Shown: positions 8,640-18,492 of the stretch, piece by piece | Layout: each line of letters begins with the position of its first letter | Position numbering within the stretch: position 1 is the stretch's first letter | Origin: Saccharospirillaceae bacterium | GTDB taxonomy: Bacteria > Pseudomonadota > Gammaproteobacteria > Pseudomonadales > Oceanobacteraceae | Length of the DNA stretch: 61,969 nucleotides | Assembly: GCA_021208685.1 (NCBI GenBank) | Contig: JAJOJJ010000025.1 | Span: 1-61,969 of the forward strand | Direction of reading: 5' to 3' | Notes under the pieces: generated by a model | Told to the model about the DNA's origin: nothing | Database searches by the model: none | What the model saw: the letters and a program-made list of their open reading frames with translations, nothing else | Translations under genes and position numbers: made by a program

Positions 8640-9251
8640 TTAAACTCCTGGCTTCAGGCGTACAGTGCGCCATCCATAAGACTGCATTAAAAACAAGAGA
8701 CCGGCCAGCATTCCCAATAAATGCGAGCGCGTTTCAACCCGGCCCCCAATCACATCCACCAGTGCCATATCGTTATACCAGGGCGTTTGCTCCCAACCGA
8801 CTTTCGCCACGATCACCACAAAAAACACCCAGGCAATACGGCGGCCGTAATAAGGGGACACAAAAGGAGCCACCAACAGCAAGCCGTGCAGCGCGCCGGA
8901 TAATCCGGCATAGCGATACAGATCCGGAGCAAACCAGTACAGCCCGCCTCCCACAACCGCAACACACCAGCACAGCAACAACAGACCGCGCCAGGAGTTC
9001 AGCGAAGGACCGGCAATGTAAGCCAATAAAGCAACCCCCGCCATATTCCCCAGGGCATGCTGCCAGGATAAATGCACCCAACTGGCCGTGAATAACCGCC
9101 ACCATTGCCCCTCCGCCATTGCCAGGCGATCAAAACGGAGCCATTCACCGCTCAGCGGTTGTGCCAGCGCCAGCAGCACAATAACGGCAATCATCAGCGC
9201 ATACAGGCGATAGCCGCGCCACAGAGTTTTAACGTACAGAAAAGAAGACAA
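8640..9251 (-). CDS. rrtA: Rhombosortase (rhomboid GlyGly-CTERM protease)
   Basis: A 203-residue inner-membrane protein with about six hydrophobic helices. It has the rhomboid serine motif GLSGALHG (Ser118) and the C-terminal histidine in SHLLGMLAG (His177), the catalytic dyad. An HxxxN-type segment (QHALGN) is also present. Its short rhomboid form and its place next to a GlyGly-CTERM protein identify it as rhombosortase, which removes the C-terminal GlyGly-CTERM anchor of exported proteins on their way to the cell surface. The start is a TTG at 9251, since no in-frame ATG fits; a GGGG lies about 8 bases before it. The adjacent M6 metalloprotease is the obvious substrate. Confidence 0.85.
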   Translation of the reverse strand: MSSFLYVKTLWRGYRLYALMIAVIVLLALAQPLSGEWLRFDRLAMAEGQWWRLFTASWVHLSWQHALGNMAGVALLAYIAGPSLNSWRGLLLLCWCVAVVGGGLYWFAPDLYRYAGLSGALHGLLLVAPFVSPYYGRRIAWVFFVVIVAKVGWEQTPWYNDMALVDVIGGRVETRSHLLGMLAGLLFLMQSYGWRTVRLKPGV

Positions 9252-9364
9252 AGCCCATCCCCGGTTGGCCGGACAAAGACCGCCGCATAATGACGGCCAG
9301 AATATTCAGCAGGGATTATTCACACAGTTGCGTTGCATAGCTATGGGCACTTGCAAGAAATGCA

Positions 9365-11512
9365 TCAGCCGTTCATGCGCCGGCGGCCAACACCCAGAAC
9401 CATCAGCAACGGCAGCACAAAGAAAAGAACGCCACCGGAGGAGGAAGAGGCGCCATCCGCATGGCTGCTGTCTTGCCCCACGCTGACACTGCCTTTACCG
9501 GCATCGGCAGAAGGTGGTGACGCCAGCGCCTCAGGGTCCACACTGACCAGAAGACGCACACTGGCATCAAAAGCCGCCGCCTGATAACGCTCCGTACCGG
9601 CTGCACGTACCCAGGTCCGACCGCTGAGCATACCCTGTTCGTCCGTCACCAGTGGTGCATTGCCGGACGATTGCACACTCACCTGCAGAACCACACTGTC
9701 GAGACCATCTGCCAGCACATGAGCGGAGAACAGCAAGCGGTTCCAGCCGGCCTGAAGTACGAACTGATCTTCCTGCCATAACAGCTCCTGCCCTTCACGG
9801 CCATCAAAATGGCGGAATAACGCAATATCAGCCCGGCCATCCCCCAGCGCAAACAGATCAATCCCATCAAAAGACAACACCCCCTCATTGAGCGGCAGGG
9901 TCATCAGCACCTGAGCACGGCCTGCGGCGGTTCCCCATACGGCGTTCGGCGGCAGTTCATCCAGCCCCAGATTATCCCCCAGAGGGGCACTGGAAAGATC
10001 AACATCCAACTCAGCCACCAGACCAGCCTGTAACTGCAGCAACTGCACGGCACCGTTAGCGCTGTTCTGACCTGAAACAGCGGAATACAGCGTCTGGCCA
10101 GTTGCCGAACTGTACAGGTCCGATGCTTCCCCCATATTGCTGTTACTGAGCAGATCAGTACGGCCATCGGCCTCTTCAATGGCCAATAAGCGGGATTCCT
10201 GCGGCGAACTTAATGGACCAAAACCGGCACGGTCATTAATGCGGCTGACCAGAATACCGCTGCCGGGCAGGCCCTGGTCATAACCCGACTGACGACGATG
10301 CTCCAGCATCAGCCGCTCACCGTGACGGTAATTATCCAGCGCAATGGTCAATGCATCATCACCATCACTGACGGCACGCAACTCAACCCGGTTGACCCCG
10401 GCAGCCACAGGCTGCGGACGGATAAAACCGGCCTGCTCTTTACTCCACGCCAGCAGATGCGCCGGAGTTTCACCGGCAGCCCCGTCGGTACGGTTCCAGC
10501 CACCCAGTCCCATCAGGCCCCAGCGGCCAATGCCCATGCCATCACCACGCTGGTCATAGAGATCAGGCAAATCAAACAATAAATGCCCCAGCTCGTGACA
10601 GATCACGCCAATGGTCGCCAGATGCGTCTGATGCCGCTCGCCAAACATGGCGTACTCCGCCAGATAGAAATCCCCCAGACGTCCCTGATACAGACTGGAT
10701 TTGTGCGCCCATACCCGAGGACGGGTGGTGGCCGACCCCGCATACGCCTGCTCATAACCGGCAATCAGAAACACCACACCCAACTCATTCGGGTCGAGCC
10801 ACTGATCCCCATTGCGGTCGTATTCATCGAGAGAGAGTTGCGAGCCCAGCTGCGCCAGAATCTCACGTGCCAGCGCCTGACTGGCACTGCCATAACCATT
10901 GCCGAAATCCGGGTGATTGCTGTTCAGGGTGATGTGGATAATGCCATCGTCGGCCATGCCGCTTTGCTCACGGGCCGGCTGAATATCAAAACGCTGGTAA
11001 GAATTTTCGCGGTAGTAATGCTGCACACTGCCCTGAGTCCCGAAAAAGCGGGCAGCCACTTCAGCATCGCTGGCGATCAATGGCTGATCGGCAAACGCGA
11101 CCCTGACCACCAGCAACGACTGGCGGAAGTAGTCAGCATCCGGGTCGTAACGGAAAGGCCGGCGTTGCGGCACAGCACCGGCAGGGCTGAAAACAGCAGC
11201 CGTAACATCAGAATGCGGATGAATGGACGGCACCATCAGAGATTCGGCTGCCGGAGTGCCACTGACCAGCGGCTCAGCCGCCACCAACGCACCATCATCA
11301 CCGGAAACGGCGTAATACCAGTGGCCGTTCACTTCCAGCAAAGCCTCCCCGGCCCGGGTCTCAACCCACAGCTGATGCTGATCGCCACGGGGCATCACTT
11401 CAAGCACACGATCATCGCTGAGGCGGATGTGCTGCCATTGTGCCGGGGGCAGTAAAGCGGCACGGGAAGCCGCTGACAACAGCAGAAAAAGTAATAACGT
11501 CCAACGAATCAT
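9365..11512 (-). CDS. M6-family secreted metalloprotease with GlyGly-CTERM
   Basis: A 715-residue exported zinc protease. It has a signal peptide (about residues 1-18, ending SRA) and a catalytic domain of the immune-inhibitor-A/M6 type with HELGH at residues 306-310, followed by FDLPDLYD and GRWGLMGLGGWN. A beta-rich C-terminal region with a pre-peptidase-like fold follows (about 500-660). The end carries the sorting signal: a serine-rich linker, GG (693-694), a hydrophobic helix and RRR (710-712), i.e. GlyGly-CTERM. It is therefore expected to be exported, anchored, and released or lipid-modified after cleavage by the rhombosortase encoded 113 bases downstream. A role in extracellular protein degradation is likely; targets are unknown. 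Confidence 0.9.
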   Translation of the reverse strand: MIRWTLLLFLLLSAASRAALLPPAQWQHIRLSDDRVLEVMPRGDQHQLWVETRAGEALLEVNGHWYYAVSGDDGALVAAEPLVSGTPAAESLMVPSIHPHSDVTAAVFSPAGAVPQRRPFRYDPDADYFRQSLLVVRVAFADQPLIASDAEVAARFFGTQGSVQHYYRENSYQRFDIQPAREQSGMADDGIIHITLNSNHPDFGNGYGSASQALAREILAQLGSQLSLDEYDRNGDQWLDPNELGVVFLIAGYEQAYAGSATTRPRVWAHKSSLYQGRLGDFYLAEYAMFGERHQTHLATIGVICHELGHLLFDLPDLYDQRGDGMGIGRWGLMGLGGWNRTDGAAGETPAHLLAWSKEQAGFIRPQPVAAGVNRVELRAVSDGDDALTIALDNYRHGERLMLEHRRQSGYDQGLPGSGILVSRINDRAGFGPLSSPQESRLLAIEEADGRTDLLSNSNMGEASDLYSSATGQTLYSAVSGQNSANGAVQLLQLQAGLVAELDVDLSSAPLGDNLGLDELPPNAVWGTAAGRAQVLMTLPLNEGVLSFDGIDLFALGDGRADIALFRHFDGREGQELLWQEDQFVLQAGWNRLLFSAHVLADGLDSVVLQVSVQSSGNAPLVTDEQGMLSGRTWVRAAGTERYQAAAFDASVRLLVSVDPEALASPPSADAGKGSVSVGQDSSHADGASSSSGGVLFFVLPLLMVLGVGRRRMNG

Positions 11513-11738
11513 GGTCTGAAGCCCGCAAAATGCTTACTTCAAACCTAGTCAACTTACGTTCAGTGAATGGTTGTTTTAACAACTCAAAACACGATCACAA
11601 AAAATTGACACCCTGATTGCACAAATTTCGTCAATTTAACTGCAACTCACGGCAACAGACTGACCAGCCGTAACCGCCGGAAAACTCCGGCTACGTCACT
11701 CACACCCGCTTACATCCGCTGTTTTGCCCTGCAGATAC

Positions 11739-12758
11739 TCAGAATACAGCCGCCTCAGTAACAACCGGACGGCTCAGGCTTGCCACATCCGCCACAGCTT
11801 CCGCAATAAACTGCATTGCCCGCTGCTCCATCCAATAGGTCTGATCGGCTGTACGCTGAATAAAACCCACATGACCGCCACTGTCCGGCATCTCCAGATG
11901 CAGAAAATCATGCCCGGCAGCCAGCTGCTCAGGAAAACATTCTGGTGACAGAAACGGATCGTTGCGGGCATTCACCAATAACGCCGGAATCTGTATCTGC
12001 GGCAGATAGCGCAAACTGCTGGATTGCGCCCAATAATCGTCCGCATCCCGGAAGCCATGCAACGGTGCGGTATAGCGATCATCGAATTGCCTGAACGTAC
12101 GGATATCATCAAACCCCTCAACGCTCACCAGATGCGGAAAATGCTGCGATTTGATGGTCATTTTTTCTTTCAGATCCCGCAGGAATTTCCACATAAAGAC
12201 GCGGTTCTGCCATTTGGCCAGCTGGAAAGCGCTGCTGCGCAAATCACAGGGCACCGAGAACGCCACCACCGACCGCACGGCCTGCGGCAACTGTTCAGCC
12301 TCGCGCCCGGCATACACCAGGCTCAGATTACCGCCCATGGAATAACCCACCAGATGAATCTGCTCATAGCCCTGAGTCAGCGCATGACACACCACACGAT
12401 GCAGATCATCCGTCGCACCACTGTGATACATCCGTGGTAACCGATTGGTATCACCGCCGCAGGAGCGGAAATTCCACGCCAGCGCATCCCAGCCGTTGCG
12501 GTTGGCCTCGCGTACCGTACCCAACACATAAGGACGACGCGAATGCCCTTCCAGACCATGCGACACAATCACCAGCGTGCGTGAACCAACACGGCTCCAG
12601 TCAAGATCGAGAAAATCGCCGTCATCGGTAGAAATGCGCTCGCGCAGCAGATGACCATCATCCAGTTTGCGGAAAAACGTCGGAAAAATGCTCTGTACAT
12701 AGCCATTGGCCAGCAGCCACGGCGAACGATAGGAAGACGTTAAAACAGGCATAGCCAT
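11739..12758 (-). CDS. YheT-like alpha/beta hydrolase
   Basis: A 339-residue cytoplasmic hydrolase of the YheT/COG0429 family. It has the oxyanion segment VIVSHGLEG, the nucleophile elbow GYSMGG (Ser140), the acid NARNDPFL (Asp267) and the histidine GGHVGF (His296), all in the expected order and spacing. The family contains esterases of uncertain physiological substrate. Full length, with the usual N-terminal LLANGYVQSIFPTF motif. It stands alone between the M6 protease (226-base gap with no gene seen) and a thioredoxin-fold gene 100 bases upstream. Confidence 0.85.
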   Translation of the reverse strand: MAMPVLTSSYRSPWLLANGYVQSIFPTFFRKLDDGHLLRERISTDDGDFLDLDWSRVGSRTLVIVSHGLEGHSRRPYVLGTVREANRNGWDALAWNFRSCGGDTNRLPRMYHSGATDDLHRVVCHALTQGYEQIHLVGYSMGGNLSLVYAGREAEQLPQAVRSVVAFSVPCDLRSSAFQLAKWQNRVFMWKFLRDLKEKMTIKSQHFPHLVSVEGFDDIRTFRQFDDRYTAPLHGFRDADDYWAQSSSLRYLPQIQIPALLVNARNDPFLSPECFPEQLAAGHDFLHLEMPDSGGHVGFIQRTADQTYWMEQRAMQFIAEAVADVASLSRPVVTEAAVF

Positions 12759-12858
12759 TTCCCTGAGAAATCAATGCCCGCATTCTAACGTCAGACGGTC
12801 ATGCCGACGAAGGCCGTTCACGCCACAGAACGATGTGCACAGATAGCGGAAGTCAGAA

Positions 12859-13218
12859 TCAGAAGCGGTTTTTCAGATAATCGAGAATGGCATCAGGGCT
12901 GTACAGCCACTGCCCGCCCTGGTCATCGTCGACACGTAAACAGGGCACTTTGGGAGCACCACCGCCATTGAGCAGCTCATTGCGGTAGGCATTAACACGG
13001 AGGACGTCTTTTTCTACCACACGCAAACCGAGGCGTTCGCAGTGGCGTTTGATGGTGATTGAGGAAGGGCAACTCCGGCAGTAATACAGGTGCATCCGGC
13101 GTGATTCACGGTCCAGCAGCAACTGTTCATCCGCGCTGCGCAGTACCGGTCGCACAGGAAGCAACCGATCAACGATATCCAGTGCCTTGCCTTTAAGCTG
13201 TCTCGTCAGATAATTCAT
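12859..13218 (-). CDS. Glutaredoxin/GST N-terminal-domain protein
   Basis: A 119-residue protein with a thioredoxin-fold domain from about residue 42: strand MHLYYCRSCP with a CxxC pair at 47 and 50, helix ITIKRHCERLG, then the cis-proline strand APKVPCLRVD and the closing helix SPDAILDYL. This is the glutaredoxin/GST-N arrangement and suggests a thiol-disulfide role. The first 40 residues form a helical extension of unknown use. No strong ribosome-binding site precedes the ATG at 13218. It lies between the YheT-like hydrolase and a small membrane peptide gene on the same strand. Confidence 0.75.
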   Translation of the reverse strand: MNYLTRQLKGKALDIVDRLLPVRPVLRSADEQLLLDRESRRMHLYYCRSCPSSITIKRHCERLGLRVVEKDVLRVNAYRNELLNGGGAPKVPCLRVDDDQGGQWLYSPDAILDYLKNRF

Positions 13219-13358
13219 CAGAACTGCCGTACATCAACCTATCAAGGGGCGGCATTGTATGCCCTTGGCGGTAAATATCCAGTCTTTAACGAGTAAAAAA
13301 ATGTCGGGCAGGATGCGACGTTAGTAAAACCGGAAATGCACCGGTCAACCCTGTCCGT

Positions 13359-13484
13359 TCAACCGGCCAGATTCAGAAAAGTCACACTGAATAACACAAC
13401 AAGAATGGTAACCGTCATCAGCCAGCGCGAACGCTGGCAGAACTTGCAGGGGGCTTTTTTAGCAGAGGCATTTGTCGATGGCAT
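13359..13484 (-). CDS. Small CxxC membrane peptide, 41 aa
   Basis: A 41-residue frame on the same strand as lepB, starting 40 bases after lepB ends. The N-terminal part is basic and carries CKFC (residues 13-16) with further R/K/W residues; the second half (residues 22-40) is one hydrophobic transmembrane helix. A zinc- or heme-binding mini-protein is possible but not shown. Evidence is the reading frame, its amphipathic layout and its place in the operon direction; the ribosome-binding site is weak. The rest of the 305-base gap (13219-13523) holds nothing else recognisable. Confidence 0.4.
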   Translation of the reverse strand: MPSTNASAKKAPCKFCQRSRWLMTVTILVVLFSVTFLNLAG

Positions 13485-13523
13485 AAAGCGATACCTGTTT
13501 ATAACGTATCGCCTAAGTGTAGA

Positions 13524-14354
13524 TCAGTCGATCCACTTATTGCGGCCAAAGGATGGAATATCGCTCCAGCTTTCCCAATGCATCCACACCGCGACCGCCT
13601 TACCGACAATATTTTTCTCCGGCACAAAACCCCAGCCACGGCTGTCATGGCTGTTGCCCCGGTTGTCACCCATCATAAAGTAACTGCCTTCAGGCACATC
13701 CCACTCACCTTCCGGTCCGGCCCAGATGACCGTCTGATTAGTCCGCGCATCGCGTCCAACCACCCACTGCACCGTGGCATCTGCAGAATCCAGCTGCTCC
13801 TGCGCCAGATACTTCAGCGGACGGTATGGTGGCTCACCGCCCAGCTCACGGGTTTCAATCAACTCACCGTTTACCTTCAGCTGACGGTTACGGTACTCAA
13901 TATGATCGCCCGGCAAACCAATCACACGCTTAATGAAGTAACGCGGATCATCCGGTGGAAAGAACACCATCACATCGCCACGTTGCGGCTCACTGACCGG
14001 CACCAGCGTGGTACCGAACACCGGCATACGCAGCCCGTAATGGAACTTACTGACCAGAATAAAATCCCCTTTTACCAGTCCCGGCTCCATCGAACCGGAT
14101 GGAATCTGAAAAGGCTCAGCGACAAATGAACGCAGAACAAAGACAATGGCCAGTACCGGAAAAAAGGATTTCGCTTGCTCAATAATAAACGGCTCGGATT
14201 CAGCCTTATGGATATCCTCAGGGTGAGCGCGCTCAGCAATCAGTGCATCGGCACGTGCTTTGCGACGTTTGGCCAGCCAGAATTTATCAACACCGGCAAT
14301 CACGCCAGTGCCCAGGGTAAGCACCATCAGTATCAGGGGAAAGTCGATATCCAT
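13524..14354 (-). CDS. lepB: Signal peptidase I
   Basis: A 276-residue inner-membrane serine protease that removes signal peptides from exported proteins. Motifs are in canonical order: PSGSMEPGL with Ser88 as nucleophile, FIKRVIGLPGD with Lys142 as general base, and MGDNRGNSHDSRGWG near the C-terminus. Two transmembrane helices lie in the first 85 residues (the FPLILMVLTLGTGVIAG segment and FFPVLAIVFVLRSF). The start is set at 14354 because the sequence becomes hydrophobic there; a longer reading to 14486 would add about 44 residues atypical of LepB. The usual partner genes lepA and rnc are not seen nearby. It is divergent from the alpha/beta hydrolase gene. Confidence 0.92.
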   Translation of the reverse strand: MDIDFPLILMVLTLGTGVIAGVDKFWLAKRRKARADALIAERAHPEDIHKAESEPFIIEQAKSFFPVLAIVFVLRSFVAEPFQIPSGSMEPGLVKGDFILVSKFHYGLRMPVFGTTLVPVSEPQRGDVMVFFPPDDPRYFIKRVIGLPGDHIEYRNRQLKVNGELIETRELGGEPPYRPLKYLAQEQLDSADATVQWVVGRDARTNQTVIWAGPEGEWDVPEGSYFMMGDNRGNSHDSRGWGFVPEKNIVGKAVAVWMHWESWSDIPSFGRNKWID

Positions 14355-14457
14355 AGTTCTGCACTTATAACTACAATCTATAAAGTTCCGCATTCTAACC
14401 GCCGCGCGATCACAAGGCGAGCGAGTATCAAAGACCCCGATATGGAGACAAGGTTGC

Positions 14458-15479
14458 ATGACCCACATCCGCACCCCTGATGGCATTGAGCTGGCCTACG
14501 AGCAAATGGGTAATCCGGCCGACCCGGCCGTTATTCTTATTATGGGTTTAGGTGCCCAGATGCGGATCTGGCCCGACAGCCTGTGTCAGGCGCTGGTCGA
14601 CAAAGGATACCGGGTTGTGCGCTTTGATAACCGCGACGTCGGCCGCTCCACGCAACTTGATCATCACGGCACCCCAGCCTGCTGGCCACCTGGCTGGCAA
14701 CCAAACTCAAACGCAAAGCACAGGTGCCCTACACCCTGAAAGATATGGCCCGCGACGTACTGGCCTTAATGGACGAACTGGACATCGACAGCGCACATCT
14801 GGTCGGTGCCTCCATGGGCGGCATGATTGCGCAGATTCTGGCCGCCAAACATAAAAAACGGGTGCGCAGCCTGACCTCCATTATGTCATCAGCCACCAGC
14901 CCCGGTTTGCCCGACGCCAAACTGAAAGTCCTGCTGCAACTGGCCAAGCGGCCAACACCGTTTAACCGTGAAGCATCCATCCGCTACACCATGCGCATGA
15001 ACCGCTTAATCGGCAGCCCGGCCTACCCGATGGATGAAATGGAACTGCGCGCACTGGCCGAAACCAGCTTTGAACGCACCACCAACCCCACCGGCTTTAA
15101 ACGCCAGCTGGTTGCCATTACCGCCGCCGGTGACCGCAGCCATCTGCTGCGCAAAATCAAATTGCCAACACTGGTGATTCACGGCACCGACGATCCGTTA
15201 ATTCCGGTGCGCATGGGTGAAGACACCGCCGCCGCCATCCGCAAAGCCAAGCTGAAAGTCATTCAGGGCATGGGCCATGACCTGCCACCGGCGCTGGTGC
15301 CGCAGCTGGCCAAGATGATGGGCAAACACCTGAAAAAAGCCGAAAAACGCTGGAAGAAAAAGCTGGAAAAAGAACGTCAGCGGGCGACAGAAGAACTGAC
15401 CGCAGCAGGCGCATCTCAAAACGACGAAGCCATACAACCCAGCGCTCAGGTCATTGAGTTGCAGGTCAGCCGGGGTTAA
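14458..15479 (+). pseudogene. Alpha/beta hydrolase, frameshifted
   Basis: The first part (14458-about 14673) is the N-terminal half of an alpha/beta hydrolase: VILIMGLGAQMRIWP and VVRFDNRDVGRS. The rest continues in another frame with PYTLKDMARDVLALMDEL, the nucleophile elbow GASMGG, the acid segment LVIHGTDDPLIP and the catalytic histidine GMGHDLP. The register changes within a run of four C at 14672-14675; one more C would give SLLATWLATKLKRKAQVPYTL in frame, exactly as such proteins read. The restored protein would be about 340 residues, with a lysine-rich tail. A sequencing or assembly error in a homopolymer is a strong possibility, since the rest is free of other damage. Confidence 0.75.
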
Positions 15480-15495
15480 TCAGGCAATAAAATGA

Positions 15496-16824
15496 TCACA
15501 GCGGCCCGCTGATATGATTCGTCTGCGGGCTGTCGTTTTCTTTCATGCGCGACACCATCAGCTGGTCGACGCGCAGATTGTCGATGTCCATTGCCTCAAA
15601 TTTAAAACCGGCAAAGGTAATAAAATCGGTGCGCTTCGGAATACGTTTCAGGCGATAAATTAAAAATCCGGCCACCGTTTCATACTGGCCGTTATCCGGG
15701 AAATCATCGATATCCAATCCCAGTACCCGCGCCAGATCGACCACCGGCGTACTGCCATCCACCAGCCAGGAGGTCGCGTCGCGGCGCACAATCTGTTCAT
15801 CACCACTGGAAGCCACCAGATCGCCCATAAAACTGTTCATTAAATCTTTGACCGTCAGAATACCCACCACCAGCGCATACTCGTTCAGCACCACCGCAAA
15901 CGGCTGTGCCGTGGTTTTAAAGGCGTTAAGGCCTTCGGCCAGCGTCAGGGTATCGGGTAAATACAACAGCTCCCGTTCGACCATGTCTTCGCCAATCTGC
16001 GCCTGTTCGCCTTTCAGTACTTTGCGCAGAATTTCTTTCGACTCAACCGCGCCCACCAGTTTATCCAGCGAGCCATCACAGATTAAAAACCAGTTATGCG
16101 GATGCTCAATGATTTTGGCGCTGATCACTTCGCTGCTGTCGTTAATATCGAAATACACAATCTGTTCACGCGTCGTCATCGCCGTTGGCAGCGTCCGTCC
16201 TTCCAGTTCAAACACGTTACCAATCAGATGGTATTCCTGCTGCTGCAGACTGCCGTGCTCGGCACCGGCATCCATCATGGCGACGATATCGTCGGTGGTG
16301 ACCGTATCTTCGCGCTGCATCGGCATTCCCAGCAGGCGCAGCAGCAGGTTGGTCAGGCTGTTGAATAACATCACCAGGGGTTTAAGCAGTTGTGTGACCC
16401 AACGCATCGGAGTCACGACTTTCATTGCCATGGTTTCCGGAATAATCATGCCCAGACGCTTGGGCAGCAAATCGGCAAATAAAATAAACAGCGAGGTCAC
16501 TGTGGTAAACGACAGCACAAAGCTGATCTGCTCCAGCATGGGGCCCTGATAAAACAGCTGCAGCATATTCTGAAAATACGGCGTCAGGGTTTGCTCACCG
16601 ACAATACCGCCCATGATGGCAATCGCATTCAGGGCAATCTGAATCATGGCAAAAAAGGCACCGGGCTCTTCCTGCAGGCGCAAGACTGCTTTGGCCTGTT
16701 CATTCCCTTCATCAGCCAGTACCCGCAGTTTGATTTTGCGGGCGGCAGCAATGGATATTTCTGACACCGCAAACAATCCGCTGAGAACAATCAGCAGCGC
16801 AATCAGTAATAATTCGTTAAACAT
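15496..16824 (-). CDS. paeA: PaeA/YtfL-like CorC-HlyC family membrane protein
   Basis: A 442-residue inner-membrane protein. The N-terminal DUF21/CNNM domain with about four membrane helices (residues 1-190) contains RKIKLRVLADEGN and the FILFADLLPKRLGM signature. Two CBS domains (about 210-340) and a CorC_HlyC domain (about 350-430) follow, with WLVDGSTP and YETVAGFLIY. Wording and length match the E. coli YtfL protein, renamed PaeA, which exports cadaverine and putrescine; the assignment is by recognition. Related proteins handle Mg2+ or Co2+, so an ion-transport role is the alternative. It is convergent with the hydrolase (17-base gap) and lies downstream of dgt. Confidence 0.8.
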   Translation of the reverse strand: MFNELLLIALLIVLSGLFAVSEISIAAARKIKLRVLADEGNEQAKAVLRLQEEPGAFFAMIQIALNAIAIMGGIVGEQTLTPYFQNMLQLFYQGPMLEQISFVLSFTTVTSLFILFADLLPKRLGMIIPETMAMKVVTPMRWVTQLLKPLVMLFNSLTNLLLRLLGMPMQREDTVTTDDIVAMMDAGAEHGSLQQQEYHLIGNVFELEGRTLPTAMTTREQIVYFDINDSSEVISAKIIEHPHNWFLICDGSLDKLVGAVESKEILRKVLKGEQAQIGEDMVERELLYLPDTLTLAEGLNAFKTTAQPFAVVLNEYALVVGILTVKDLMNSFMGDLVASSGDEQIVRRDATSWLVDGSTPVVDLARVLGLDIDDFPDNGQYETVAGFLIYRLKRIPKRTDFITFAGFKFEAMDIDNLRVDQLMVSRMKENDSPQTNHISGPL

Positions 16825-16922
16825 CAGAGCACCTCACCGGCGCAAAAAAGAAAAAATCAGGCAATTATCAGCTGCCGGCCCTGTAACAGCAACGATCCTG
16901 CAACAGCAATATGTCCATGCGG

Positions 16923-18299
16923 TTAAAACCCGCGTCCCGGTGGCTGATAACCGGAAAACTGCCGCGCAATCTGCGCGGCATAGTTGTCGGTCATACCGGA
17001 AATAAAATCAATCGCGCGCATATAAGCCTCGTACAAACCCCAGTCAGCCTGTGGCGCAGAACGCCCCATTAATTCCAGCACGCGCTGATTGCGGAACGTG
17101 GCCTGACCGTCCAGCACGCGCTCACGCACCGCACTTAAAAACGCCTCAAGCAGGACACCCAGTGTGGAATACGAACCAATTTCCACCGCCAGTTTTCGGC
17201 TGTCTTTAAAAATCCGTTCACGCGCCATATTTTTAGCGCCCTGCACCACGGCTTTCACCACCGGTGGGCAGTAGTCAATCAGATCGCCTTTTAAATGGCC
17301 GCGCAGCAGAGCTTCTTCGTTGCGGATAAAAGCCTGGCTGGCCGCACTCACCAGCACTTCCATCGCCATACCGCGCAACACCTGCAAACGGCGGCGCAGG
17401 TTGTCGGCCTGCTCCAGCTCGGCCTGAGCCAACGCCCAATGATCGGCCAGCAATGGCTGCAACAACGCTTCCACTTCGTCGTAACGCAGTAAATCCATTT
17501 CGATACCGTCTTCCAGATCAATCAGGCCGTAACAGATATCGTCGGCGGCTTCGAGCAGGTACACCAGCGGATGACGCGCCCAGTAATCCGGTTTTAATTC
17601 CAGCAAACCAAGACGCTGTGCAATATCGCGTAACAGCGGTAACTCGGTTTGATAACAGCCGAATTTTTTCGCCTCACCGCGCTGCACATAATCCACCGTC
17701 CAGGGGTATTTGAGAAAAGCGCCCAGCGTGCCATAGGTTAAACGCATCCCGCCCTGAAAACGGTGTGACTCTACCTGAGTCACAATACGAAAGCCCTGCG
17801 CATTGCCTTCAAAGGTCTGTAAATCGGCACGCTGAAGATCGGTCAGCTCCTGTAAAAAATGGGCATTTTCTGCTGCGCGGAACCAATGACGGATGGCATC
17901 TTCACCGGTATGACCATAAGGCGGGTTGCCAATATCGTGCGCTAAGCAGGCGGCCTGCACCAGCGCGCCGACATCGCTGGCATCAATGCCGGCCGGTAAG
18001 CGTTCGCCCAGTGCCTGACCCACCCGCGTGCCCAGTGAGCGGCCCACGCAGCCCACTTCCAGACTGTGAGTCAGGCGGCTGTGTACGTGATCGTTTTCCG
18101 ATAACGGATGCACCTGGGTTTTGCGGTCAAGGCGGCGGAACGCCGAGGAAAAAATAATCCGGTCATAATCTTTATGGAACGGCGTACGCCCCGGCTCCGG
18201 CTCAAAATCCAGCGTACCCTGACGTTCACCAAAACGGGCAGCGGATAATAATTGCTGCCAATTCATACTGAGCGCTGCCTGATCGTTATTGCCGTTCAT
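16923..18299 (-). CDS. dgt: Deoxyguanosinetriphosphate triphosphohydrolase
   Basis: A 458-residue HD-domain enzyme that converts dGTP to deoxyguanosine and triphosphate. It has the conserved segments RLDRKTQVHPL, HSRLTHSLEVG, AHDIGNPPYGHTGE (metal ligands His121 and Asp122) and YLLEAADDICYGLID, in the correct order. The start at 18299 is chosen over an upstream extension because AGGAAG sits 8 bases before the ATG and the protein then begins MNGNN...MNWQQLLSAARFG like other Dgt proteins. It is divergent from the RND exporter gene (193-base gap). Full-length; no missing residues noticed. Confidence 0.9.
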   Translation of the reverse strand: MNGNNDQAALSMNWQQLLSAARFGERQGTLDFEPEPGRTPFHKDYDRIIFSSAFRRLDRKTQVHPLSENDHVHSRLTHSLEVGCVGRSLGTRVGQALGERLPAGIDASDVGALVQAACLAHDIGNPPYGHTGEDAIRHWFRAAENAHFLQELTDLQRADLQTFEGNAQGFRIVTQVESHRFQGGMRLTYGTLGAFLKYPWTVDYVQRGEAKKFGCYQTELPLLRDIAQRLGLLELKPDYWARHPLVYLLEAADDICYGLIDLEDGIEMDLLRYDEVEALLQPLLADHWALAQAELEQADNLRRRLQVLRGMAMEVLVSAASQAFIRNEEALLRGHLKGDLIDYCPPVVKAVVQGAKNMARERIFKDSRKLAVEIGSYSTLGVLLEAFLSAVRERVLDGQATFRNQRVLELMGRSAPQADWGLYEAYMRAIDFISGMTDNYAAQIARQFSGYQPPGRGF

Positions 18300-18492
18300 G
18301 TACTTACTTCCTGTGGACTGCATTGGGGTCTGCGTGAACAGCCCCAGTATAGCGGTGGCAGCCTGAGGCGCACACCTCCGCTTGCATGCTTTCTGCCGAT
18401 AAAGCGAATGGCGGAATTCCCCCTTGGTCAGTCTCCGCACCGGGCCTACAATCGGCGCCCAATAATAATCTCTGCCTGCAGGCATACTCACC

